Below, one piece after another: positions 24,631 to 32,740 of a DNA stretch of 46,543 nucleotides (positions are counted from its first letter, which is position 1; every line of letters starts with the position of its first letter). The stretch is from Pseudomonas sp. BN102 (GTDB lineage Bacteria; Pseudomonadota; Gammaproteobacteria; Pseudomonadales; Pseudomonadaceae). The stretch covers positions 1-46,543 of the forward strand of contig NZ_SSON01000079.1 in assembly GCF_029871245.1 (NCBI RefSeq), written 5' to 3'. The position numbers and the translations under genes were made by a program. The notes beneath the pieces were generated by a model, which searched no databases, was not told the origin of the DNA, and saw nothing but the letters and a program-made list of their open reading frames with translations.

Positions 24631-27630
24631 ATGAAAAAAATACTTCTAAAAACAATATTGTTCGCTTTACCAAAGGTACTTGGCTTCACCGCCCGCAAAC
24701 ATCCGCAATTTCACGCGCGGCTCAAGCAGAAGAACTGCACCGTCTATATCGGCCTTCAGGACGGCAGCATCGGCCGCTTCCTGGAAATCCGCGGCGGTAA
24801 AGTGTTTTCGCGCGTTGGCAAGGCGGCAGAGGCGGATGTCAGCATGCTGTTCAAGGATCTGCCGACGGCGCTGAAATTCCTCTCGCCCAATCCGGACATG
24901 GGCGAGATCGTCCACGCAGCCAAGAACTTCAAGGTCGTCGCCAAGGGGCCGGACCCCCTGGTGGTGTGGTTCACCCAGACGCTCAACCTCAGCCAGACGG
25001 TCGGGCTGGAGATGGGCCTGCCGATGCGCGACGGCACCCGGCGCTACACCACCTGCACCAACGGCGGCCCGCTGTTCATTTATGTGAAGGGCGGGCGCAT
25101 CCAGCGCGTCACACCGCTGGAGTTGGATGAGAAGGATGCGCCGAGCTGGGAGTTGCAGGCGCGCGGCAAGACCTTCCGTCCCAAACGCCGCGCCCTGGTA
25201 GCGCCGCATGCCCTGTCGCTCAAATCCCTGGTTTATTCGGACAAGCGCATTCTGCGCCCGATGAAGCGGGTCGATTTCGACCCGGACGGCGAGCGCAACC
25301 CGCAGAACCGCGGCAAGTCGGGCTATGTGCCCATCAGCTGGGACGAAGCGCTGAGCATCGTCGCCAAGGAAATCAACCGGCAGAAGCGCGTCCACGGGCC
25401 AGGCTCGATCACTTTCCCGATGTCGTCCCACCACCAGTGGGGCAATGTCGGCTATTACCTCAGCTCGCTGATGCGCTTCGCCAACCTGATCGGTTTCACC
25501 CGCGTCGCCGCCAACCCGGACAGCTGGGAGGGCTGGTACTGGGGCGCCATGCACCATTTCGGCAACTCCATGCGTGTCGGCGTGCCGGCCGGCTATGGCG
25601 CCGTCGAGGACTGTCTGAAGGAAGCCGAGATGATGGTCTTCTGGTCCTGCGATCCGGAGAGCACCAACGGCGCCTATGCAGGTTTTGAGGGCACCACCCG
25701 GCGGCTGTGGGCCAAGGAGCTCGGCATCGAGTTCGTCCATATCGATCCGCACAATAACCCCACCGCGCAGCTCCTCGGCGGGCGCTGGATTCCGATCCGC
25801 CCGCAGACCGATGCCGCCCTGGCCACGGCCATCATGTACGTGTGGGCCGTCGAAGGCCTGTACGACGCGGATTACGTCGCGACCCGCACCACCGGCTTCG
25901 ACGAATGGAAGCGCTACCTGCTTGGCGAGACCGATGGCATAGCCAAGACCCCCGAGTGGCAGGAAGGGGAGACTGGCGTGCCGGCCAAGGACGTGCGCGC
26001 GCTGGCCCGCAAGTGGGGTAACCGCAAGGTCTATCTGGCGACCGGCATGACCGGGGCCGGATTCGGCGGCGCCGGTCGCGGCGCGACCGGGCAGCAGTGG
26101 GCGCGTTGCATGATCATGATGATGGCCATGCAGGGCTGGGGAAAGCCGGGCGTCAATTTCGGTTGCCTGCAGATCGGCTCGCCGGTGGACCATCATTTCT
26201 ACTTCCCCGGCTATGCCGATGGGGGGATATCCGGCGAACTGATGTGGACCGGCAACGCCGTAAATAACTATCAGCGCATGCCCCACATCCTGACCATGAA
26301 CCCGGTCAAGCAGCTGGTGCCGCGGCAGCAATTGCCCGACGCCATCATCAATGGCCATGCTACCGGCTATCTGTGGGACGGCATGTCGCAGGAGGCGCAG
26401 TTTGCCCCCTTCACCTATCCGATGGCGGGCTATTCGCCCATCCACATGATCTACCGCTACGGCGGTTCGTCGTTCAGCACCGTGACAAAATCCGGCCGCT
26501 GGGTCGAGGCCTACCGTCACGACAGCATTGAGTTCGTGGTCAACCAGTCCATCTGGATGGAGGGCGAGGCTGAGTTCGCCGACATCATCCTGCCGGCCTG
26601 CACCCAGCTCGAGCGTTGGGACATCGGCGAATGGTGCAATTCAGGCGGTTATGCCCACCATGGCTACACCCTGGTCAATCATCGCGTGGTGGCGCTGCAG
26701 CACAAGTGCATCGAACCGCTCGGCGAGTCGCGGTCGGACTACGACATCTTCGCCGCCATCCTCGAGCGCCTGGGCTTGGGCGGGGTGTTCACCGAAGGCT
26801 GCGGCGAGCTCGATTGGGTCAAGCGGGTGTTCGATTCCTCCGACCTGCCGGATCACATCTCCTGGCGCGAGTTCTGCCGCAAGGGCTATTACGTCGTGCC
26901 GCCGGAAAGGCCCGAACTGCGCCCGCCGGTGGACATGCGCTGGTTCGCCGAAGGCCGTCAGAAGGATCTGCCGGAGCCGTTTCCGCTGCCGTCGCAGTGG
27001 GCGGAAGAGTTCGGCAAGGGCCTGCAGACGCCCAGCGGGAAGCTGGAGTTCGTTCCCGAAACTCTCAAACGCCACACCAAGGACAATCCCGACCGGCCGG
27101 CGCTCAACCGATACATCCCCTCCTGGGAAGGCCTGGGGACGACCGAGCTGGTCGGCAAGTACCCGCTGCAGATGATCGCAACCCATTCGCGCTATAGCTT
27201 CCACACCTCCAGCGATGGCAAGAACGGCGTGACCAGTCGAGTGGCGGATCATCGTGCCCGCCTTCTTGGCCACGATTTCTGGCTCTTGCGCATCAGCCCT
27301 GGCGACGCGGCCGCCCGAGGCATTGCCCATCGTGACCTGGTCAAGGTTTACAACGACCGCGGGGCGGTGATCTGCGCTGCCGACGTGTCGGCCCTGGTGG
27401 TGCCAGGGGTGGTCAAGTCCTTCGAGGCCAGCGCGGAGTTCCAGTTGGTGGAAGTGGCCGGCGAGACCGTCGAAATCGGCGGCTGCATGAATATCCTCAC
27501 GCCAGACCGGCCGCAAACCCAGGGTACCAGCAGCATGAGTCCGAACTCTTGCCTGGTCCAGATCGAAAAATGGCAAGGCGCCGACGCGTTCAAGCGCCTG
27601 CGCGCCGTGGAGGGAGTCGCCCATGAGTAA
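24631..27630 (+). CDS. molybdopterin transhydroxylase/resorcinol hydroxylase-type large subunit with N-terminal SCP2-like domain
   Basis: The 999-residue protein joins two parts. Residues about 25-115 look like an SCP2 sterol-carrier-type fold (GRFLEIRGGKVFSRVG, ADVSMLFKDLPTALKFL). Residues from about 137 match the DMSO-reductase-type large subunit of Pelobacter pyrogallol-phloroglucinol transhydroxylase: GGPLFIYVKGGRI, SSHHQWGNVGYY, NPDSWEGWYWG, RWFAEGR, GGCMNILTPDR. The described active site of that enzyme, as I remember it (His144, Asp174, Ser175 on Mo), maps with a constant offset of 123 to H267, D297 and S298. As in that family there is no N-terminal FeS cysteine motif. The enzyme should move or add a ring hydroxyl without O2. 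It overlaps the beta gene by 8 bases. The ribosome site is weak. Confidence 0.88.
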   Translation: MKKILLKTILFALPKVLGFTARKHPQFHARLKQKNCTVYIGLQDGSIGRFLEIRGGKVFSRVGKAAEADVSMLFKDLPTALKFLSPNPDMGEIVHAAKNFKVVAKGPDPLVVWFTQTLNLSQTVGLEMGLPMRDGTRRYTTCTNGGPLFIYVKGGRIQRVTPLELDEKDAPSWELQARGKTFRPKRRALVAPHALSLKSLVYSDKRILRPMKRVDFDPDGERNPQNRGKSGYVPISWDEALSIVAKEINRQKRVHGPGSITFPMSSHHQWGNVGYYLSSLMRFANLIGFTRVAANPDSWEGWYWGAMHHFGNSMRVGVPAGYGAVEDCLKEAEMMVFWSCDPESTNGAYAGFEGTTRRLWAKELGIEFVHIDPHNNPTAQLLGGRWIPIRPQTDAALATAIMYVWAVEGLYDADYVATRTTGFDEWKRYLLGETDGIAKTPEWQEGETGVPAKDVRALARKWGNRKVYLATGMTGAGFGGAGRGATGQQWARCMIMMMAMQGWGKPGVNFGCLQIGSPVDHHFYFPGYADGGISGELMWTGNAVNNYQRMPHILTMNPVKQLVPRQQLPDAIINGHATGYLWDGMSQEAQFAPFTYPMAGYSPIHMIYRYGGSSFSTVTKSGRWVEAYRHDSIEFVVNQSIWMEGEAEFADIILPACTQLERWDIGEWCNSGGYAHHGYTLVNHRVVALQHKCIEPLGESRSDYDIFAAILERLGLGGVFTEGCGELDWVKRVFDSSDLPDHISWREFCRKGYYVVPPERPELRPPVDMRWFAEGRQKDLPEPFPLPSQWAEEFGKGLQTPSGKLEFVPETLKRHTKDNPDRPALNRYIPSWEGLGTTELVGKYPLQMIATHSRYSFHTSSDGKNGVTSRVADHRARLLGHDFWLLRISPGDAAARGIAHRDLVKVYNDRGAVICAADVSALVVPGVVKSFEASAEFQLVEVAGETVEIGGCMNILTPDRPQTQGTSSMSPNSCLVQIEKWQGADAFKRLRAVEGVAHE

Positions 27631-28495
27631 GTGGAATCTGATCATCAACGTGGGGCGTTGCGAGAACTGCTACAACTGCGTCCTCGCTGAGCGGGACGAG
27701 CACGTTGGCAACGACTATCCGGGCTATGCGGCCCCGGCCTCCCTTGCCGACGAGGCACCGATCCGCATCCTGCGGCGAGTGCAGGGGGCGGCGCCGATGG
27801 TCGAGACGACCTACCTGCCGGTGATGTGCAACCACTGCGACGATGCGCCGTGCATGAAGGTCGGCGGCGACGCGATCAGCAAGCGTGCCGATGGCATCGT
27901 CGTGATTGATCCGGTGAAGGCCAAGGGGCGCAAGGACATTGTCCGCTCCTGCCCCTATAGGGCCATCGTCTGGAACGAGGAGCAGCAGCTGCCGCAGACC
28001 TGGATCTTCGACGCCCATCTGCTCGATGACGGCTGGAAAGGCCCGCGTTGCCAGCAGGTGTGTCCGACGGACGTGTTCGAGGCGGTGAAGCTGGACGACG
28101 TGGCGATGCAGCAGAAGGCACGCCAGGAAGGCTTGCAAGTACTGCTGCCCAAATTGAAAGCCAAACCCAGAGTCTATTACCGGGGCCTGGAGCGCTGGGA
28201 CACCTGCTTCATCGGCGGCAGCCTCAGCGCCAGCGTTGACGGTGTGGTCGATTGCGTCGCCGGTGCCGAAATCACGCTTCTTCAGAACGGGAAACCAATC
28301 GCGGTCACCCACAGCGACGCCTTTGGCGACTTCCGCTTTGGCGGCCTGGCCAAGAAAAGCGGCGGCTATCGCATTGAAATCCGCCATGGCCTGGGCGAGG
28401 CGCAGCGCGACTGCGAGATCGACGAAAGCCTCTATCTTGGCGAGATCCGGCTGGTGAGCAGCCATCAGGAATGCATTGAGGAGCAAACAGTATGA
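27623..28495 (+). CDS. transhydroxylase-type iron-sulfur small subunit
   Basis: The 290-residue partner carries three ferredoxin-type cluster regions: C13/C16/C19 (GRCENCYNC), C69/C72/C77 (CNHCDDAPC), C110 and C143/C147 (CQQVCP), so up to three 4Fe-4S clusters. From about residue 190 a beta-barrel, Cna-B/carboxypeptidase-regulatory-like domain follows (GVVDCVAGAEITLLQNGKPI, DAFGDFRFGGLAKKSGGY). This two-part layout is that described for the small subunit of the Pelobacter transhydroxylase. It starts inside the large-subunit gene (ATG in the overlap ATGAGTAA) and its stop overlaps the next ATG (ATGA), so subunits and dioxygenase are translationally coupled. The protein should sit with the large subunit in the cytoplasm; no signal peptide is present. 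Confidence 0.9.
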   Translation: MSKWNLIINVGRCENCYNCVLAERDEHVGNDYPGYAAPASLADEAPIRILRRVQGAAPMVETTYLPVMCNHCDDAPCMKVGGDAISKRADGIVVIDPVKAKGRKDIVRSCPYRAIVWNEEQQLPQTWIFDAHLLDDGWKGPRCQQVCPTDVFEAVKLDDVAMQQKARQEGLQVLLPKLKAKPRVYYRGLERWDTCFIGGSLSASVDGVVDCVAGAEITLLQNGKPIAVTHSDAFGDFRFGGLAKKSGGYRIEIRHGLGEAQRDCEIDESLYLGEIRLVSSHQECIEEQTV

Positions 28496-29631
28496 ATCAC
28501 ACCCAGGAACTGAGCGTGCCGCCGGAATATCCGGAAAGCGCGGCGCCCGCCCACGTCAAGAAGCTGGCCCGGCCGAAGGCCTGGCAGAAGGCTACGCAGC
28601 TGGCCTTCCTGCGTTTCGAAAAGAAGGATCTCGCCGAGGCTGAGCGCTTCTGGAACGATTTCGGCTTGGTGACGGTGTCGCGCACCGCGGAGCAACTGGT
28701 ACTGCGCGGTGCCGGGACTGCGCCGGCCATCCTCGTTGCCACCAAAGCTGAGACCTCGCGCTTCGTCGGCTCGGTCTTCGTGGTTCCGGCCGATACCGAT
28801 TTCGCGCGGCTGGAACGCGAAAGCAATGCCAAGCCGCTGTCGCCCGAGCGCATTCCTGGCGGCGGGCGCGGCGTCACACTCAATGACCCGGACGGCACTG
28901 AACTGTGGTTGATCACCGACTGGGGTTCGGTGCCGGCGTTGTCGACCCGGCCGCCGATCCATCGGGAAATGAACGTACTGGGCGAGATCCAGCGGGTGAA
29001 CCGCACGGTCCGTTCGCCCATCGAGCCGGCGCTGGTCGGTCGCCTGGGGCACGTTGTCTACCAGACCAGCAACTTCGAGGAGATGTCCGAGTGGTACATG
29101 CGCCACCTCGGCATCATTCCGACGGACGTGCAGTACCTGGAGGACGGCTCGCCGCTGGTCACTTTCTTCCGCCTGGACCTGGGCAACCAGCCAGCGGATC
29201 ACCATACCTTCGTCATGGCGAGCGCTCTGCAGCCGCGTTACGAACACAGCGCCTGGGAAGTGATTGACCTCGACGCCCTGGGACAGGGGCAGCAAGTCAT
29301 GCATGCCCGTGGTCACAAGCACTTCTGGGGCATCGGCCGGCACCTGCTCGGCAGCCAGCTCTTCGATTACTGGAAAGACGCGGACGGCTTCGACTTCGAG
29401 CACTACACCGATGGCGACGTATTCACCGCCGATCACGAGACGCGCTACGTGCCGTTCTCGACGGGCAGCATCTGGGCCTGGGGGGACGACGCGCCCAAGA
29501 AAATCTTCCCGGCCAAGTCTCTTGGCCTGGTTTGGCGGGCATTGAAGCTTATCCGCCAGGGGCGCCTGACCCTGGCCAAGCTACGCATCATCGGCAAGAC
29601 GCTCGATACCCCGGCGCGTCCCTGGCTCTGA
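28492..29631 (+). CDS. extradiol dioxygenase of the VOC superfamily (copy 2)
   Basis: The 379-residue protein is a paralogue of the dioxygenase at 21024. Fe(II) ligands are visible as H187 (RLGHVVYQTS), H252 (YEHSAWEV) and E303 (DFEHYTDGD). Shared blocks are DVQYLEDGSPLVTFFRLDLG and WGIGRHLLGSQLFDYW. Module 1 is degenerate, as in type I enzymes. It should cleave an aromatic ring with O2. The ATG overlaps the stop of the FeS subunit (ATGA), which suggests its substrate is made by the Mo enzyme. About 15 residues at the N-terminus and the Lys/Arg-rich C-terminus lie outside the VOC fold. Confidence 0.87.
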   Translation: MNHTQELSVPPEYPESAAPAHVKKLARPKAWQKATQLAFLRFEKKDLAEAERFWNDFGLVTVSRTAEQLVLRGAGTAPAILVATKAETSRFVGSVFVVPADTDFARLERESNAKPLSPERIPGGGRGVTLNDPDGTELWLITDWGSVPALSTRPPIHREMNVLGEIQRVNRTVRSPIEPALVGRLGHVVYQTSNFEEMSEWYMRHLGIIPTDVQYLEDGSPLVTFFRLDLGNQPADHHTFVMASALQPRYEHSAWEVIDLDALGQGQQVMHARGHKHFWGIGRHLLGSQLFDYWKDADGFDFEHYTDGDVFTADHETRYVPFSTGSIWAWGDDAPKKIFPAKSLGLVWRALKLIRQGRLTLAKLRIIGKTLDTPARPWL

Positions 29632-29655
29632 ATTCGACACACAAGGACTTGATCC

Positions 29656-30627
29656 ATGGCTATCGCCCTTATCCGCTTCATCCCTGCCAAGGCAGCTGCC
29701 GACACCGATCCCCGCTGGGGTGTCGTCTTCGGTGAAAAGGTCGCACCGCTGGACGGCAGCTACGCGACCACCGCCGACCTCATCCGGAACGGGCGCGAGG
29801 CCGCCCGTCAGCTTACGCCAGCCCAGGCAACGCTCGAACTGGGCAGCGTCCGCGTCCTGCCGCCGGTCACCTCGAACCAGCAATTCATCTGCCAGGGCGT
29901 CAATTACGAGAGCCATGTGCGGGAATCCGGCCTTGATCCGAAGAACTTCCCGTTCAATACGATCTTTACCAAAGCGCCCTCTTGCATCAGTGGCCCGCAC
30001 GACGACGTAGTGCGCCCCTCCCATGTGAAACTGCTGGACTACGAGATTGAGCTGGGTCTGGTCCTCGGGCGCGATCTGGTTCCTGGTGAGGTTGTCACGC
30101 CGGACAAGCTTCACGAGGTCCTGGCCGGCGTGACCATCGTCAACGACGTCTCGGCCCGCGATGTCCAACTGCCTCAGGGCCAGTTCTACAAGGGCAAGAG
30201 CTACCAGACCTTCGGTCCGGTCGGCCCGGTACTGCTCCTGCTCGAACCCCAGGAGTGGCAGCGCTGGCGCGAGCTGAAGATGACCTTGACGGTCAATGGC
30301 ATCGCCCGGCAGCAAGCCTACTGCGGCGAAATGCTGTTCAAGCCGCATCAGACGCTGACCGAACTGGCGTCGCTGCATGGCATGCACACCGGTGACCTGG
30401 TTGCGACCGGGACTCCGGCCGGTTGCGCCGCAAAGGCACCCGGCAAACTGGTCATGTTCATTCTCAAGCATTTCATGTCCGATGCCGGGAAATGGAAGGC
30501 CTTCATCGCCAAGGCGACGAAAAACCCGCTCTACCTTCAACCCAGCGATGTCATGAGCCTGAGCATCCGTACCGACGACGGCGCACTGGATCTCGGCCAA
30601 CAGCGCACCCGGGTGGTGGCGGCTTGA
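29656..30627 (+). CDS. fumarylacetoacetate hydrolase-family protein (copy 2)
   Basis: The 323-residue protein has the FAH metal and catalytic motifs KLLDYEIELGLVLGR, TIVNDVSARDVQLPQ and GDLVATGTPAGC, with SNQQFICQGVNYESHVRESG matching copy 1 at 19892. It lacks any leader peptide. The ATG has AAGGA upstream and lies 24 bases after the dioxygenase stop, so it belongs to the same operon. It most likely hydrolyses the C-C bond of the acylpyruvate-type product made by the dioxygenase just upstream. The order Mo enzyme, dioxygenase, hydrolase is consistent with consecutive steps. Confidence 0.88.
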   Translation: MAIALIRFIPAKAAADTDPRWGVVFGEKVAPLDGSYATTADLIRNGREAARQLTPAQATLELGSVRVLPPVTSNQQFICQGVNYESHVRESGLDPKNFPFNTIFTKAPSCISGPHDDVVRPSHVKLLDYEIELGLVLGRDLVPGEVVTPDKLHEVLAGVTIVNDVSARDVQLPQGQFYKGKSYQTFGPVGPVLLLLEPQEWQRWRELKMTLTVNGIARQQAYCGEMLFKPHQTLTELASLHGMHTGDLVATGTPAGCAAKAPGKLVMFILKHFMSDAGKWKAFIAKATKNPLYLQPSDVMSLSIRTDDGALDLGQQRTRVVAA

Positions 30628-30629
30628 GC

Positions 30630-30782
30630 GTGGCCGAACGGCTGCTTTGCCTGCGCCCGGCCGAACCACCAGTGTTCTCGGTCGCCTCCATGCCTGTGCC
30701 CCGTCCGGCTAATGGCCAGGTGGTGGTGCGGGTCGAGGTCACCGCGGTGAACCCGATCGACGTCCAGCGTGTAGGCGGCTAC
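30630..30782 (+). pseudogene. truncated zinc-type alcohol dehydrogenase/quinone reductase (N-terminus)
   Basis: A GTG two bases after the hydrolase stop opens a frame reading LCLRPAEPPVFSVASMPVPR and GQVVVRVEVTAVNPIDVQRV, the typical N-terminus of medium-chain dehydrogenase/quinone oxidoreductases. After RVGGYP the similarity stops abruptly near 30782 and the frame runs into unrelated sequence before a stop at 30828. About 85 percent of the gene is missing. This marks a recombination junction at the right end of the operon, just before moaA. The segment 30783-30921 could be the displaced 5' flank of moaA. Confidence 0.65.
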
Positions 30783-30921
30783 CCATCAGGAAGCAGTGTT
30801 TCTCGCCAGCCAGGCGCTGGTGATCCGTGAGTTGCTGCAACAGCGAATTGCGGTCTTGGCCTGCAGTTTCAGGTACAGGCCTGGGCAAAAAAGGTCGCAG
30901 AGGCAATCGGGGGAGCGCGTA

Positions 30922-31914
30922 ATGGATAGCGTTCTGCAGGATGGCTTCGGTCGCAGTATCGATTACCTTCGCATGTCGGTGACTGATCGCTGCGACTTCC
31001 GCTGTGTCTACTGCATGGCCGAGGATATGACTTTCCTGCCGCGTCAGCAGGTACTCGGCCTGGAGGAGTTGTACCGCTTGGCGGCGCTGTTTGTGCGTAA
31101 CGGGGTGAAGAAGATCCGCCTCACCGGTGGTGAGCCGCTGGTGCGCAAAGGCATCGTCCAGCTGTGCGCGCAGATCGCCGCCTTGCCGGGGCTGCGCGAA
31201 CTGGTGATGACCAGCAACGGCTCGCAGCTGATCAAGCTGGCGCAGCCGCTGGCCGACGCCGGGGTCAAACGCCTCAACATCAGCCTGGACAGCCTTGATG
31301 CACAGCGCTTTCGGGCGATTACCCGTACCGGCGACTTGGCCCAGGTGCTGGCCGGCATCGACGCGGCGAGCGCCGCCGGCTTTGCCCGGATCAAGCTCAA
31401 TGCCGTGGTGATGCAGGGGCGCAATGCCGACGAGGTGCTCGACCTGGTCGAATATGCGGTGAACCGCGGTCTGGACATCAGCTTTATCGAGGAGATGCCG
31501 CTGGGCGAGGTGGGCCGCTCGCGTGGCGAAAGCTACTGCTCCAGTGACTGGGTGCGAGAGCGTATCGCCGAGCGTTACAGCTTGCTCGATAGTGCCGAGC
31601 AGAGTGGCGGGCCGGCGCGCTATGTACGCCTCAAGGATTTCCCTGGAAGCCGTATCGGTTTTATCTCACCGCACAGCCACAACTTCTGCAGCACTTGCAA
31701 CCGCCTGCGCCTGACCGTGGAAGGGCGCCTGCTGTTGTGCCTCGGGCACGAGAACTCCATCGACCTGCGCGCCCTGCTGCGCCGCCATCCGCAAAGCGAT
31801 GCGCCCTTGCTGCAGGCAATCCACGCCGGCCTGACGCGCAAGCCGTTGGGTCACGAATTCAGCGTTGGCGGCGAGTTGCAGGTGCTGCGCTTCATGAACG
31901 CCAGCGGTGGTTGA
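30922..31914 (+). CDS. moaA: GTP 3',8-cyclase MoaA (molybdenum cofactor biosynthesis)
   Basis: The 330-residue radical-SAM enzyme makes the first committed step of molybdopterin synthesis. It has the N-terminal cluster C24/C28/C31 (RCDFRCVYC), the SAM region [14 protein letters not shown], the C-terminal cluster [18 protein letters not shown], and a terminal Gly-Gly after MNAS, as functional MoaA requires. I chose ATG 30922 with GGGAG upstream; an earlier in-frame start would add 42 residues of unrelated sequence. No moaC, moaE or mogA is adjacent. The placement right behind a molybdopterin enzyme suggests a dedicated extra copy to support cofactor demand, but it may equally be the chromosomal moaA at the insertion boundary. 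Confidence 0.93.
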   Translation: MDSVLQDGFGRSIDYLRMSVTDRCDFRCVYCMAEDMTFLPRQQVLGLEELYRLAALFVRNGVKKIRLTGGEPLVRKGIVQLCAQIAALPGLRELVMTSNGSQLIKLAQPLADAGVKRLNISLDSLDAQRFRAITRTGDLAQVLAGIDAASAAGFARIKLNAVVMQGRNADEVLDLVEYAVNRGLDISFIEEMPLGEVGRSRGESYCSSDWVRERIAERYSLLDSAEQSGGPARYVRLKDFPGSRIGFISPHSHNFCSTCNRLRLTVEGRLLLCLGHENSIDLRALLRRHPQSDAPLLQAIHAGLTRKPLGHEFSVGGELQVLRFMNASGG

Positions 31915-32049
31915 AAGCAGTCAATCGCCCATAGGCACGCCTCGTGCGGCTTTCATTGTGCCTTGGCGCAGGAGGTGCCATGTACACCATTGCGCGGGCG
32001 CGGATGCGCCGCTGAATCGGACTTTGTGAGGGTATGACTCGCCCCGGAT

Positions 32050-32084
32050 CATTAAAACGCCACCCAGTTGATTCGCGACTGGGT
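32050..32084 (-). terminator. probable terminator after tetR copy 2
   Basis: On the minus strand ACCCAGT-(9-base loop)-ACTGGGT begins at the tetR stop codon and is followed by GGCGTTTTAAT. The 7-base stem and short T-run make a modest rho-independent terminator for the flavin hydroxylase-tetR transcript. It also separates that transcript from moaA, which converges on it. Confidence 0.45.
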
Positions 32085-32737
32085 CAGGTGATGGTGGGTA
32101 ACGGCAGGCTGGCGATCTTCTTGGACCGGGCGGGGGTAACGCCTAGAGCCTTGAGGACCATCTCTGCGACCTGCACATCGTGCCCCGTCACCGCGCGACC
32201 CTCGACGACCGAACGCATCGCGCCGGTTGTGCAAGACACCACGATGTCCATGGCGATGCCTTCGTCCTCGAACCTGAAAGCACCCTCGCGTAGGCCTTCA
32301 CGCAGGTCGTCAAGGACATGGGTGGCCAGTCGGGAGCGAATGGCCTGATCGAAATGGATGATGCGCAGCAGCGCGTTGGCCCACTGGCGGTCATCTTCGG
32401 CGCGGTGGATGAACATGCGTACGCCTATCGAAAGCCGCTGGGCACCGCTTTTTACGTTCGCGCTGAGGGCGGAGATAGCGTCGGAGAACTCGGCTGCCAG
32501 GGTAATCCCCACCGCCTCCAGCACTTCTTCGCGCGTGCGGAAGTAGTTGTAGATGGTGCCGTTGGATACCTCTGCTTCGGCGGCGACTTCGAGCAGGGCG
32601 ATTTCGCCTACCTCCTTGCGTGCGATAAGGCGCAGCGCTGCCTCCACCAGACCGCGACGAGTGCGCTCACGCTTCTTGTGTCCTCGCGTGAGAGGCTGGT
32701 TCTCGTCCAGGTCTGGTGGTGGAGTGGGGGTGGGCAT
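32084..32737 (-). CDS. TetR-family transcriptional regulator (copy 2)
   Basis: The 217-residue protein has an N-terminal helix-turn-helix (RRGLVEAALRLIARKEVGEI, then LEVAAEAEVSNGTIYNYF at about 47-65) and a helical effector domain. It begins three bases after the hydroxylase stop (TGACGTATG), so it is the distal gene of that operon and probably regulates it in response to the phenolic substrate. Its sequence differs from the TetR at 22200 and I do not see the GAACACGCGTGTTC operator nearby. Inverted repeats in the hydroxylase promoter are its likely targets. Confidence 0.88.
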   Translation of the reverse strand: MPTPTPPPDLDENQPLTRGHKKRERTRRGLVEAALRLIARKEVGEIALLEVAAEAEVSNGTIYNYFRTREEVLEAVGITLAAEFSDAISALSANVKSGAQRLSIGVRMFIHRAEDDRQWANALLRIIHFDQAIRSRLATHVLDDLREGLREGAFRFEDEGIAMDIVVSCTTGAMRSVVEGRAVTGHDVQVAEMVLKALGVTPARSKKIASLPLPTIT

Positions 32738-32740
32738 ACG

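Noticed and set aside
24667-26520. 617-codon minus-strand open frame opposite the Mo enzyme
   Set aside because: It is the antisense shadow of a gene with strong family motifs and shows no domain of its own.
31980-32015. 11-codon frame MYTIARARMRR with a perfect AGGAGG site after moaA
   Set aside because: Too short to support as a gene; it may be the cut start of a lost gene, but nothing identifies it.
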